Below, in pieces: positions 1 through 11,104 of a stretch of 64,000 nucleotides of DNA (the stretch's first letter is position 1; each line of letters begins with the position of its first letter). The stretch covers positions 186,001 through 250,000 of the forward strand of contig JAMYHL010000040.1 of the NCBI GenBank assembly GCA_025531455.1, read 5' to 3'. The position numbers and the translations under genes are program-made. Under the pieces are notes generated by a model. The model did no database searches and was not told where the DNA came from. It was given only the letters and a program-made list of their open reading frames with translations. This DNA comes from Apiotrichum sp. Y4204. Lineage: Eukaryota > Basidiomycota > Tremellomycetes > Trichosporonales > Trichosporonaceae.

Positions 1-1609
1 CCTTACCACAGAGCCATGTAGACTTGTCCGTCAAACCGTTCATCGCCGCGTTCTTCTTGGCAGCGGTGATACTGTCTGCCGAAATCTCGACACCCGCTAC
101 GCGCTCGAACTCGGGAGACAGAGTGATTCCGAAGAGCCCTGACCCGCAATACGTGTCTACCAAGTGGGTGGGGCGCTTAGCGGTTGACCCCGGCGGGAAA
201 ATGGCCTCCTTGACGTATTCTGTCAATGGAACTAGGATAGAGTTGTTGTTCTGGAAGAACGAGCCGGCGTTAAAGGCAAACAGGAAGGAACCGACACGCT
301 CGTAGACCGTCTCCTTGTGGTTCGTGATGGCGATGTGAAGTCCATCGACTGCGGTCGCCGGGTCGAAGGGAGACTCGGCCGTGGGGATGGGGTCTGGCGG
401 AGGGAGAGAGTCGCGCAACAGGAGGGTGGCACCGCGCTTGAATGTGTGGATGGTGCTAGAGAGTGTCAGATTGTGTCGAAACACCATAAAGCAATACTCA
501 CTCCTGGATGCGCTTCCTCTCCTCGATAAGCTTCGCATTCAAAACAGCCGTTCCAATAACACATTCCTGTACGTCAGCCTCTCTGAGGCGCCGAATAACG
601 TACCTCGATATCCATCACTCCCGGCTTTCCCTTCCTGTCAAACCCAATCTTGCACTCCCACTGGTTCATGGCCTCTTCACTCTTCGCCCACTTGGGAACC
701 GGGTTAAAATGCGGGGTGAGTTTGGTACGATATCCCCATTGAAGTGGAGATCCGATGGTAGGAAGGATCTCGGGAACCTTGTCCGCCGGGAGCTTCGAGT
801 AGCGCTTGTACGCCAGGTCCACTGTCCGGAGCTTGTGCTTAAGCTGCATGGGGTAGGGCACGTCCTGAAGCTGGCAGCCACCGCAGGTTCCAAAGTACTT
901 GCAGCCCTTCTCCGGGTTCACACGGCGGTCACCCTCACCACCACGAAGCTCTTCGCAGGGCTCAACAATCTCAACGAGGTCTGCAAACGAACAGAAGCGG
1001 TCGTGTCGATAAATCTTTGCCCTAATCTTGTCTTTGGGATGCGCAAAGGGGACAACAATGGCCCACTTCTTGCCGTCATGCTCCCACAGCGAGAGACTCT
1101 CACCTGACTATTAGACAACCGACACACCCTACTCGGGGAATTGTAAACATACCGGAGACAGTCATTGAGCCAGGAGTCAGCTCTACGGTCGATAGCAATT
1201 CCAAATTCTCAGGGGCGGTCCACTCGCTGTCGTCACCACGGGCAAGAGCTGCGTCAGTGTACTCTTTGCCGAGAAAGTCGAGCACATCGTGATAGAGAAC
1301 CTCGCCAGCCGAGTACGGGTCGGGGAGCTTCCGGCGGTTGCGCTTGCGCTTCCCCTTCCCCTGAACGACCTTCTTGTCCGGAGTGGCCGTCGAGGAAGAG
1401 GGGGCCGGTTCAGTAGCAACAGGCATATCGGCGGAAACAGGAGCTGCAACTTCGGTGGAAGGTTCGTCGGTGCGGATACGCTTGGGAGTTGGTGAGCCAG
1501 TCGGGGATGGCGCAGACGACATGACGCGCGGGACGGTGATGTTGATGATTCGTGGTCGAGAGAGATAGGTGCGAGAGAAAGATCCGAGAAGCCGAGCTGC
1601 CGGTCTCAT
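1..1609 (-). CDS. TRM2: tRNA (uracil-5-)-methyltransferase, partial (C-terminus beyond left edge)
   Basis: This enzyme makes m5U54 (ribothymidine) in the T-loop of tRNAs using S-adenosylmethionine. The read protein has a low-complexity, Lys/Arg-rich N-terminus, then a TRAM-like segment, the family cysteine cluster (CKYFGTCGGCQLQ, about 870-910), IHTFKRGATLLLRDSL, and the SAM motif VDTYCGSGLFG near base 110. The window ends at what looks like a GTAAGG donor, so the catalytic Cys and C-terminus are outside. At least three introns are visible (about 1107-1152, 560-597 and 456-500). There are two in-frame starts: ATG at 1609, whose first 29 residues (MRPAARLLGSFSRTYLSRPR...) look like a mitochondrial presequence, and ATG at 1522 (MSSAPSP) in better context. 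It is divergent from RPT4. Confidence 0.9.
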
Positions 1610-2017
1610 CAGCTCCCAGTGATTGAGAGGAGAGATAGGGATCGAGACAAAGTGAGAGGCCAAGGCCAAGGGAACTTTAGAGAGTTAATCGAAGCCGCGA
1701 TGGACGTAGCAGCTTTTGTGGACGCGATCCATCTCGAGAGCTGTCCAGTCGCAGTCGGGCGAAATCAGAAATTTCAATGTGGGCCCCCAAGAGGAAGTCG
1801 AGGCTCTCATTAGGCATCACATGACCAGTCAGCAGTCTCTTAATGGGAGGCTCTTTTAAGTTCCATGGGAGGACGCGCGTTTGTGTGAGCACACGCGAGC
1901 GGATGGCCTGGTCATGCTGGTCACTGACGGAGTGAGCAATCGATCATCCACCTCGACCGGCACATCGTGCTTCATACTCTCAACACACTCTCGACATCTA
2001 GCAACAACACAGTCACG
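1610..2017. promoter_or_regulatory. Divergent TRM2/RPT4 promoter region
   Basis: About 0.4 kb separates the two start codons and must hold both 5' ends. An imperfect 22-bp palindrome lies at 1876-1897 (CGCGT...ACGCG arms). No TATA box or proteasome-type element was recognised. Confidence 0.45.
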
Positions 2018-3591
2018 ATGGCCGCTGTCGAGGCATCCTCATCCTCCCCCGCCATGGAGCCCGCAAAGGTCGAGGCCCTCAAGGCCTACCGTAACGTGAG
2101 TGCTGTCGTGCGCCTCAGGCATAGCAACACACCTGTTGACACCACCACAGAAGGTCAAGGAGCACTCGCAGATGTCGGACAACCTGAAGAAGAGTGAGCA
2201 CATGAGCGGCTATATGATGTATTCAGGCTTACACTAGTCCGCCTAACAATCCGGAACCTCACGGCCGACTTTGACAAGACGGAGGACGACATGAAGGCGC
2301 TCCAGAGTGTCGGTCAGATTATCGGCGAAGTGCTGAAGCAGCTTGATGACGAGCGCTGTAAGTGATGCATAGCAGAGTATAAACTTACAGCCCAGTTATT
2401 GTGAAGGCATCTTCTGGACCCCGATATGTCGTCTCCTACCGTCCTACGCTTCCCGCTGAGAAGGTGAGTCATCTCCGATGCCTACAGGACTGTTCCTAAC
2501 CCTTCAGCTCAAGGCGGGCGTTCGTGTGTCGCTGGACATGACCACTCTTACCATTATGCGCATTCTTCCCCGTGAGGTCGACCCGATGGTTTACAACATG
2601 TCGCTCGAGGACCCAGGATCTGTCACCTTCTCGGGTATCGGTGGTCTCGGAGAGCAGGTCCGCGAGCTGCGTGAGGTGATCGAGCTGCCGTTGATGAACC
2701 CGGAATTGTTTGAGGTAGGTTGTGTGGTGTCACTGATACATCGTGGAATAAAGCTAACTCTCAGCGTGTTGGCATCAAGCCCCCCAAGGGTGTCCTTCTC
2801 TACGGTCCTCCAGGAACTGGTGAGCTAATGCTCCGAATTTTCTCTAACAACCAGGCAAGACTCTTCTCGCCCGTGCCGTTGCCGCCACTCTGAACGTCAA
2901 CTTCCTCAAGGTCGTTTCATCTGCTGTGAGTTTATAGAAGCTTGTTGGATTCCATACTTGAACTTTCCCTGACGTCAGATTGTCGACAAGTACATTGGAG
3001 AGTCGGCACGTCTGGTCCGTGAAATGTTCGCCTATGCCCGTGAACACGAGCCGTGCATTATCTTCATGGACGAGATTGACGCCATTGGTGGTCGTCGTTT
3101 CTCGGAGGGAACCAGTGCAGACCGTGAAATCCAGCGTACTCTTATGGAGCTGTTGAACCAGATGGACGGTTTCGACTCATTGGGCCGTACAAAGCTTATC
3201 ATGGCGACCAACCGTCCCGACACCCTCGACCCCGCTCTTCTTCGTCCCGGACGTCTGGACAGGAAGATTGAGATCCCTTTGCCAAATGAGCAGGGCCGAC
3301 TTGAGATTTTGAAGATTCACGCAAAGGGAATCAACAAGAGCGGAGACATCGACTACGAGGCGGTTGTCAAGCTTTCCGATGGGTTCAACGGTGCCGACTT
3401 GCGCAACATCTGCACAGAGGCTGGTCTGTTTGCCATCCGCGATGACCGCGACGCCATCGTTCAGGACGACTTCATGAAGGCCGTGCGGAAGATCAAGGAC
3501 GCCAAGAAGCACGAGACGACGATGTGAGTGCAACACATGGAACCAAGGCACTATGTGAGCTAACATTGGCAGGGATTACCAGGCGGTGTGA
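2018..3591 (+). CDS. RPT4: 26S proteasome regulatory subunit Rpt4 (AAA ATPase)
   Basis: Rpt4 is one of six AAA ATPases in the base of the 19S proteasome cap, which unfold and translocate ubiquitylated substrates. Nine exons join to a protein of 401 residues, in the usual range (human PSMC6 is about the same length). It shows an N-terminal coiled-coil/OB region ([15 protein letters not shown]), Walker A GPPGTGKT split by a 35-nt intron (2820-2854), Walker B IIFMDEID, the second region of homology ([24 protein letters not shown]) and [25 protein letters not shown]-type details and the C-terminus favour Rpt4 over the other Rpt proteins. The last exon (3573-3591) adds DYQAV after a 49-nt intron. 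The start is the ATG at 2018 (MAAVEAS); an upstream in-frame ATG at 1967 gives a poor extension. Confidence 0.96.
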
Positions 3592-3710
3592 GATATACAG
3601 AGATGCATGTAGTTCTACAAGATGGCGGGATGGAGGTACAAGAAGCATTGTGTTTTGTTCGTCACTGAAATTGGACCGGCGGCGCGGCCGCCCAGTTTGC
3701 TAAATGGTAT

Positions 3711-4817
3711 TTATCTAGAGCTCAAGAGTTCGTTAATGAGACGACTCGACTTTTCTACAGCGGCCTTGACCTTCTCCTGGTCCGCGGCGCGGACACGAGG
3801 CAGGACACGAGCAAAGAACCTATCGGGATGAAACTGGCGGATAGCGTCACGTAGAACTTTCCGCTTGGCGTCCTCGATGGACTTGGTGTCGGTGCCCTTC
3901 GCTTCGTCGGCGGCAATGTCGAACAAGAATGGTCGCACGGTCTCCAGAGTGATGTCGTCTGGTGACGGCACCACGTTGACGCCCTGGCTCCCTGTGGCGG
4001 TGTATACTGGCCAGGGGATGTCGGAGAAGCGGAGCTCGAGGGCAAGGATCTCGCCGTCGAAAAGCGCTGCGCAGCGTTCCTTCCACTTTTTCCGTTCGGT
4101 AATCTTGCCCTCCTGTTCGACCTTGGTCCGTTCCCGCTTCCGTTTCTCGACCTTGCGCTTCATCTCCCGCTCCTCCTTCTCACGAGCAGCCTCCTGCTCT
4201 CGGTCCTCCTTCCTCTGCTGGGCTCTCCGCTCTGCCCTTCTCCGCTCCATCTCCTCCATATCCATCTGGTGCCGCCGACGGTTCATCCCATCGCGAATGA
4301 AGGCCGCGTACTCCTCGTCCGTCATGTGCGAAATGGGCGGGATGGGACCGCCGCCATCGAGGCGCACCTCCTCCGCGGCATCTCGCCGCGACGGCCCCGC
4401 CTCCTCGCGCCGAAATCGGTGCGGGATCCGCTGGCCAAACCCTCCAAGCCCGCCAAAATCAAAGCGGGGAAAGGGGTATCCGCCAGCCATGTCGAACCCA
4501 AAGCCGGCGAACGGTCGCGGGTTGGCCTCTTGTGCAAACCAGTCCATCTTCTCGGCCCACTCTTCTTTATCTTCAAAGTCGGGACGCTCGTCGTCGTCCT
4601 CGTCTAATGTTGGTTGTTGTCCGGCACGCGGGCCGTAGCGGGGTGGGGAGTAGGATTCTTGTCCGCGGGGTGGAGTGGCGTTGCCGCTTCCGTAGCCGTA
4701 GCGTGCGTTCGCGCGAGCGATGCGACGGTTCTCCTTCTCGATGCGACGCTGTTCGCGGCGGTAAATCTTCTCTGCGCGTTCGGCGTTCGTCTTCTTCCTG
4801 TTCGAGTTAGTGGTCAT
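3711..4817 (-). CDS. NFKBIL1-like protein with C-terminal J-domain-like helix region
   Basis: An uninterrupted 368-residue protein. The N-terminus and middle are highly charged (KTNAERAEKIYRREQRRIEKENRR; then a long Glu/Arg/Lys coiled coil around residues 185-250). The C-terminus carries the hallmark of the NF-kappa-B-inhibitor-like-1 family: W-K-RCAALF, LRFSDIPWPV, then a DnaJ-like module (LRDAIRQFHPDRFFARVLPRV). Unlike animal NFKBIL1, no ankyrin repeats are present. In animals the family has been linked to mRNA splicing; a role in this fungus is inference only. It converges on RPT4 (119 bp between stops) and lies tandem to CIA1. Confidence 0.75.
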   Translation of the reverse strand: MTTNSNRKKTNAERAEKIYRREQRRIEKENRRIARANARYGYGSGNATPPRGQESYSPPRYGPRAGQQPTLDEDDDERPDFEDKEEWAEKMDWFAQEANPRPFAGFGFDMAGGYPFPRFDFGGLGGFGQRIPHRFRREEAGPSRRDAAEEVRLDGGGPIPPISHMTDEEYAAFIRDGMNRRRHQMDMEEMERRRAERRAQQRKEDREQEAAREKEEREMKRKVEKRKRERTKVEQEGKITERKKWKERCAALFDGEILALELRFSDIPWPVYTATGSQGVNVVPSPDDITLETVRPFLFDIAADEAKGTDTKSIEDAKRKVLRDAIRQFHPDRFFARVLPRVRAADQEKVKAAVEKSSRLINELLSSR

Positions 4818-5360
4818 GTAACGTCCATGAGAGAATGATAAGATAGTTGGGAAAGTGGAGAGTGATGGATGGCCGACTCACAATTTTATCTTTGACGGGA
4901 GTGGGATGTCGTAGTCGGATGCGGGCATTCTCAGAAGTCAGAGATGCAACGCCGCTTTTACTTGTTGCGTGCTCTGCTGCCGACTGGGGATGGGTTGGAG
5001 TGGTGGTTGAGGGTGATGGTCAAGATGATGAATCGAAGGATTGGGAAGCTGCTAGATGACGCGCGTAAATGGTGGCGTGGAGTGGAGTTTAAGGGTGACT
5101 TTTGAGTGGCAAATCTTATCTTTCAATCGTCAAGTTGTAAATATACCAGATTGTAATCAGCACAAAATACAGCAATTAGTCCATTAATTAGGGGGACGGT
5201 AGGAATGTGATGCTTGCCGTATCCGAGTCATGATCGACTCGCGCCTCGGTCGTTCATGCATGCATTGACGTGAGGCTTCAGGCTCTTATAGCCGTCAATT
5301 GCTCTGTGATCTCCACTACATGCATACCTGCTGTCTACCCTGCGTAGTCTATACGTATCT
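4818..5360. promoter_or_regulatory. Promoter of the NFKBIL1-like gene and 3' region of CIA1
   Basis: No gene seen. Several GATA-type sites lie near the start codon: TGATAAG 4836-4842, AGATAG 4841-4846, TTATCT 4886-4891 and CTTATCTTT 5115-5123. Bases 5100-5200 are unusually AT-rich for this window. Confidence 0.35.
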
Positions 5361-6662
5361 CTACTCGTCCGCCACGACGCGCCAGACCTTGACGCTCCCG
5401 TCGTCCGCGCAGCTGGCAAGAAGGCCGGCGCCACTTCCGTCCTCCCGCGCGTTCCATGCAACCGAGTTGATGTCTGCGACGCCGTGCGCTTCCCTCATCG
5501 CCGCGAGCGGGGTCATCTGCGGTGCGGCGATACCGCTTTCTCCCTCGATCGCCGATACCTGCCACACGATGATGCGCCCGTCCCCGCCCCCCGAGGCCAG
5601 CAGCCCGGCGCCGCTCGCGTCCCCGCCCGTCGTCCACGACAGAGAGTAGACCGGGCCACGGTGCGCGCTCGAATGCACCACCTCCACGAGCTCCGAGTCG
5701 GGGTTCGAGCCTGTGCGTGCCCACAGGCGAATACCGCCGCGGTCGCCGCCAGAAGCAAGGAAGCGGCCGCACGGGGACCAGGCGAGCGACCACACCGTCT
5801 CAGCCTCGATTAATGGGGGAACAACCAGTCCGTCCTCTGCTGCCTCGGCCTCGGTGTCACCCATAGCCTTGAGGAGGTGTGGAGAGTCGGAGGAAATCGT
5901 CAAGTCCGATGCCGGGAGGGCCGGCTTGAGGCGCTGGAAGAGACACCAGTCTCCGTCCGGGTCGTCGTACATGAGATGGATGTATGCGTCGTACGAAGCT
6001 GATGCAAGAATCTGGCATGTCAGATACCAGCTGGGACACAAGTTACGAGCGGGTTACTCACCTCTTCGCGCGTGTGCCACGCCACACACTTGACGTCCGC
6101 GCCATGGTCCATCATGACCGCAATGCACTCAAAGTCGGCGTCCGGCTGCACTGCACAGGTTAGCGGGTGCACGATTCATTAACAGTAGTCAAATCTCACC
6201 TTCCCACACCCACACGCTCTTGTCGCGCGAGCAGCTGGCGAGCAGTCCGCCATCATGGCTGAACGCGACGCTCTTGCACTCGTTCTCGTGTCCCTCCAGC
6301 GCAGTGACGCACTCCCATTCGGCGCCCGTCCCATCTGCGTCGTCTTCGGCCTCCTCCCACACGGACACGGTCGAGTCGAAGCTGGCCGTTGCGAACGTCT
6401 TGCCGCCCGGCGCCCACGCCAGCGAACGGACCGTGCGCTTGTGCTCTGTCGGAATGGAGGAGACGAGCTGAAGTTTCGGGAGAGGCGAGGATGGAGACGG
6501 AAAGGCTGAGTTGGACGCTGCCGCGTCGAGCTTGTAGCTGTACAGCCGCACCGTCTTGTCGCTGCTGCAGCTTGCTAGGAGCGGCCGGGATGGGTTGAAT
6601 GCCACACACCATGCTGGATCGGCGTGGCCCGCGAGCTCTGAGACAAGCTGCACCTGCGGCAT
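5361..6662 (-). CDS. CIA1: Cytosolic iron-sulfur protein assembly protein Cia1 (WD40 propeller)
   Basis: Cia1 is the WD40 scaffold of the CIA targeting complex, which hands Fe-S clusters to cytosolic and nuclear apoproteins. Three exons (5361-6011, 6062-6150, 6200-6662) join to 400 residues. Successive WD40 blades are readable: GHADPAWCVAFNPSRPLLASCSSDKTVRLY, HKRTVRSLAWAPGGKTFATASFDSTVSVW, GHENECKSVAFS, DVKCVAWH, TVWSLAWSPCGRFLASGGD, GPVYSLSW and a last blade ending SVKVWRVV. These match the Cia1 family better than other WD40 proteins. The start MPQVQL at 6662 opens directly into blade 1. One DNA repair partner of the pathway (RAD4) and RAD50 are elsewhere in the window, but no linkage is implied. 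Confidence 0.88.
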
Positions 6663-7407
6663 TGTGACTGGGATAAGTGATGTCGGGAACTGAGGATGAG
6701 GACTTGTTGGAAACACGAGTTGCATTGACCTTTGCCAGTATGCCAGTCGGCACGTTAAATATGGTGCCATAACAATCCCTGTAATTCCAGGTTCATTTGT
6801 TAAGCGGGCATTTCCGACCAAATGTAGTCATTCATTACTAGGCCCACTGAACACCTATCTCCGGATCTCCATGTATCCTGGGTGCGCTCGCGGGCTCCCT
6901 CCCATCTTTACACTTTAAGGATTGACATCTTGGTTGTACACTACTTCTCGGGCAGCGCGTCTTCCCGTCCTGCAGTATATGGGCTGCGTTCAATGGACCG
7001 GTCGACGCCTCCCATGTCTCGTTCTCTAGTTATATACATAAGTGAGAGGGGGTGGAGTGTTGTCGTGGGTTGTCATGGCTCGGACAGCACATGTCGATGA
7101 GCCGTCTCCCCTATCCCTCACCAGTTTCTGGATTTGGGGCTTGTTTTTTGGGCGTTGAAGAGGTTTTTGTCTCAATAACGAAGAAGGAGTGGGGAGCGGA
7201 GGGCGTAAAGCGGAGAGGAGAAGAATGGAAGGCGAGCATGTAGGTGGGGTCGGGCGATGATAGGTGACTGTGCCCGCCGGGGCGGGTATGAAATGCGAGG
7301 GAATAGCGTTTGTTAAAGTGTAAAAAGTGCTAATGATGCAGTCGATGATAACCAAGAAGTGACGGGAGGGAAACGCCATGTCGGTGCGGAATGCGCAGAC
7401 TACGCGT
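6663..7407. other. Intergenic: CIA1 promoter and EPL1 3' region
   Basis: No gene, tRNA or clear repeat found. A TATATACAT stretch lies near 7031. Confidence 0.4.
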
Positions 7408-10400
7408 CTAAGACCGCTGAGCCTGGGCTTGCGGCGGTGTTGGTGTCGTTCCTGCGAGACGCGCGGCGGCGTGAGCAGGGAGCTTGAGCTGCAGCTGAGA
7501 AGGCGTCATGGCCGGGCTCGGAAAACTAGGCTGAGGTGTTCCGTTAGGAGCGGGTGTGGCGGGCATCGGGATCTGGACCTGGCCAGCTGCGACAGCCTGA
7601 GCCTGCTGAAGCGCGAGCTGCTGCTTGACGGTCATGTTCCGCTTGAGCGTGATGTACGCCTGGACGTTGTTGCCAAAGCCGTGCTGAGTCGCCAGCTGCA
7701 CAAGTTCGCGGCGCTGCTCAGGAGTCATGCTCTCAAGATTGAGGTCAGCGTTGACCTGCTGTGCCTGCTGCTGGGCGACGAGGCGAGCGGTGGCGAGGCG
7801 CTGTTGCTGGATCTGAGGATCCAGAGCACCGTTGGGCGTGGGAACACCGGGAACCCCGCCAGGACCGGGGACAAACGGCTTGCCGTTAGGCATGATGATA
7901 GTGCCATTGACGATCTGAGGCGTTCCACCCGGGCCAGCAGCTGCCACGGCAGCGGCCAGGAGCTGTTGCTGCTGCTGCTGCTGTTGCAGGGTGAGAGCGA
8001 CAGCGGGCGATGGTGAATTGGCATGCTGGCTGGCCGCAGAGGACGGACGCTTTGTTGGCTGAGGGCGACCGTTTTGGGCAGTGACACCATTGGGAGGCAG
8101 CATTTGTGGCGTTCCGTTGGGTGTGGCCGAGGACTGCTGCGACTGCTGCGGGGTCACAGGGCTTTGCTGCTGAGTCTGCTGGGCTTGTTGAGCCTGCTGA
8201 GCCTGTTGCGCCTGCTGAACCTGCTGAGCTTGTTGCTGGGCCTGCGCCTGCTGAGCTTGAGCAGCTTGAGCCTGAGCTTGTGCCTGCTGAGCAGCCGCAA
8301 ACACCTGCTGCTGCTGTTGCTGCTGCTGCTGTTGAATGCGGGCCTGCTCCAAGGCTTGCTGTTGCGCGAGCATCTGGAAGCGCTGAAGGTTCTCCATCTG
8401 CTGTTGCTGCAGCATTTGCTGCTGGTACTGCGCGAGCTGGGCAGTGGGCGCCGGCTTGATAAACTTGGGGGGAGGCGGCAAGTCAACGGGAGCGTCAATG
8501 TCCATAAGCGCCTGGGCGAGCGGTGTAGGATCAGGACGAAGCTTCTGCAGATCTTCATCGTGCAGGAGGGTGACGCGGTGCCGGATGTACTTTGTGTCGT
8601 AGTCATCAAGCACGACACGGCCCTCATCGTTGGCCAAACCCATTCCCACACCCAGCGCGCCACCACGAGATGCGTCATACCGCATCAACTCGTTCAGACG
8701 GGCACGCTTGGGGGAGTGAGAATCCTCGTCGCTCTCGTCGCTGTCGTCGATAGAACGAGGACGACGGCGGCGCGACGGCTTGGTGCTGATGGTGTCGGGG
8801 AACAGCCAAGCTTCGAGCTTGTCGGACGAGGTGGGCATTGGGCCGCGACGGGGAATGCGAACAGGTAGCCGGCGGTCCAGAAGAACACGGCCACCACGAC
8901 CACGGCGGAGACGGAAGGCAGCTGGCTGCACCAAGCGGCCGTTTTCGTACTCCTCGGCGTCATGGCGGTACTGAGGGTCCAGAATGCCAATTGGACGATA
9001 AGCGTGGTTAGAGGAAGAAGTAGGAAGGGGCTGGTATGACGAGTCGGTGTAGTCGTCCCAGTGGGAGTCCACGGCCTTGCGGCGCGCGAGCTCCTCCTCC
9101 AGCTTGGCACGGAGCAGCTGCATTCGCTCGCGGATCGCATCCGGTGCCATGGACTTGCCAGCACTGGAAAGACGCTCCGCTGTTCGTGTGGATTCGACGA
9201 CACGATCGCGCCGTTCTCGCTCCTCCTTCTCCTTGTCCGCAGGCTGGCGCTTGCGCGAAATGTTGGTGTTGTTGGAGGTGGTGAGGGGATTGGCCGGTGC
9301 TGACTGCGTCGTGATGGTGATCGCAGCCGAGACACCGGATTGCCGACCAGTAATAATCTCTTCCTCCTCTCTCGTAATTCCAAGAGACGGCCAGCGGCGC
9401 TTCGTTTCGAAGAGCTTCCACTTGGCCTCCCAGACATCCTTTTCCGCGCGGTACAAATCTCGTTTCTCAGTCTCACGACGGAGGACCAGAGAAGCAAGAT
9501 CGTGCGCACGGCGAAGCTCATACTGGAGCTTCTGGAACTGGTCGACGGAGAAATTGTCCGTGCGGCGCGTCTTGCGTGCGGCGCGGACATCACGGCGACG
9601 GAAACAAACATAGGGGTCGCCATCGTTGGTCTCGTCAAACTGACGGTCAGTACGAATGTTGCCTGCCGGGTCACTCACGTTGAGAGTGGGCATAATGCTC
9701 TTTCCTTTGCGACGTTCACGACGGCTCTTCCAATGCGGATACACCGAACGAGCCATACGAGCGAGGGTCCGGGGCTCGGGGAGGTCCTTGGGGACTTCAT
9801 TGCTGGGGAAGAACGACGAAGCCATTGGGGACGAGAACAAGGGTTCTACCTGGGAAAATACGGGCATAAGAGTAAGGTCGGTGTGGAGCATCGGTACAGT
9901 GTCCTCGGTGTGCTTCTCAAGGACACCCATGATGTACTCGAACGTGTCCTCGGAGATGAAGATGGGAGCCGGAGCCTCAGCCTTCTCCTTCTCCTTCCCC
10001 TTTGTGCGACGCTCATTACGGCCTTGAGCTGGTGAAACCGGAGTAGATCCGCTCGCACCCTCAGCCTTGGCGTTGAAGGCAGTCAACCATTGAACATCTT
10101 CGTCGTCCATGCAGTAACCCAGGCCGCCGGAACCACATGATGACTCCTCGACGGTGTCACTGAAACGAATGTAGTTGGTCGGCTCGACCCACTTGTGCGA
10201 GTGGTAGAGCTTAACATAATCCGTGTTATCAACGAGTCCAGTGGCATCAGGAGTAGGAATGTGGTAGTTGAGTGCTGCCGGAGCACCGTCGGCAACCGGC
10301 GCAGGCGTTAGATCAGGCTTCGTCGAGCTACCGCGAGAGTTGTTCGGGCTGCTGGGCTTGGTCGCATCGCGAGAATGCAACAGCGATGCCGAAGAAAGAG

Positions 10401-11104
10401 CTGCTTGAAGATGGTGCTCCTGTGGAAGTGTCAGTGATCGTTGTTGTGTGCAAAGGGGTCATTCTGCCACATTGGAAAATTGCCAAAAGCGGCAGGCGCT
10501 AGTAAGGGAGCGACAGCGTGGAGCATGTGCGCCTGGCTGGGTGGCGAGCAGGAGTGGGAGGGAGGGGGGGTGGGCCGCCTGTCTGCATGCATATCCGACC
10601 AGGCTGCATAGCAAGCAGTGCGGTGATAACGATGCATGCCATGGATGCATTGCATTGCGTATCCGCATGGAGTCTTGTGCTGACGGAGCGGCGAGCGGCG
10701 GCGTCGGCGGCGAGACAAACATGCAGGGGCCTGTGGGTCGGCTGACCTGTGGGAAGCGCCCCTCTGCTCCGACCCTTTTCAGGTGGGGCCGAAAGTGCTA
10801 GTTCCCACGCTCACGACCGACTTTGAGGCCGTTTTTGACAGCGAGGACGCTATGCATGGTATCATGCATGCATAGTGAAAAATGTAGCGGCGAGTCCACT
10901 CACCAAGAGTTCACCGGTCTCGACACCCTTTGCGCCGACGTGTTGGTTCTTGTTGGCCGCTTCCGAGGACGATTCGGCGTTCCACACAATCGTCTCTGCG
11001 AGGGAAGAATCGACCTTGTCCGATCCCCTATAAACTAGGAGTTTGGTTTTGTTCGAGACTCTTGATGCCCTCCTCGAGGAGGCCACCATTCTTGCGGTCG
11101 TCAT
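7408..11104 (-). CDS. EPL1: Enhancer-of-polycomb-like protein Epl1 (NuA4 histone acetyltransferase subunit)
   Basis: Epl1 holds Esa1, Yng2 and Eaf6 in the NuA4/piccolo complex that acetylates H4 and H2A. Two exons (10904-11104 and 7408-10419) join to 1070 residues. Exon 1 has the basic start (MTTARMVASSRRASRVSNKTKLL); the junction reads GELL|EHHLQAALSSA. It then has the EPcA core: LNYHIPTP, DYVKLYHSHKWVEPTNYIRFSDTVEE, GLGYCMDDEDVQWL and SEDTFEYIMGVLEKHTED. YVCFRRRDVRAARKTRR follows. The C-terminal third is very rich in Gln/Ala/Pro, far longer than in budding yeast. The single intron is 484 nt, about ten times the local norm. Confidence 0.93.
7960..8430 (-). repeat. CAG/CTG-rich polyglutamine-coding tract in EPL1
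   Basis: Runs of CTG/TTG on the + strand encode Gln runs of up to nine on the minus strand, mixed with Ala-Gln repeats (QQAQQAQQAQ). They occur around 7965-7990, 8165-8290 and 8300-8425. The reverse strand gives a leucine-rich shadow frame that should not be annotated. Confidence 0.85.
10420..10903 (-). other. Long (484 nt) EPL1 intron with GCATGC motifs and a hairpin
   Basis: The donor (GTGAGT, 10898-10903) and the acceptor (CCACAG, at 10420) are canonical. The intron holds three GCATGC palindromes (10585-10590, 10634-10639, 10866-10871), several ATGCAT copies, and a 9-bp inverted repeat 10850-10858 / 10867-10875 with an 8-nt loop close to the donor. Confidence 0.7.

Noticed and set aside
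8023..8868. Leucine-rich open frame of 281 codons antisense to EPL1
   Set aside because: It is the mirror of the polyglutamine coding repeats of EPL1.
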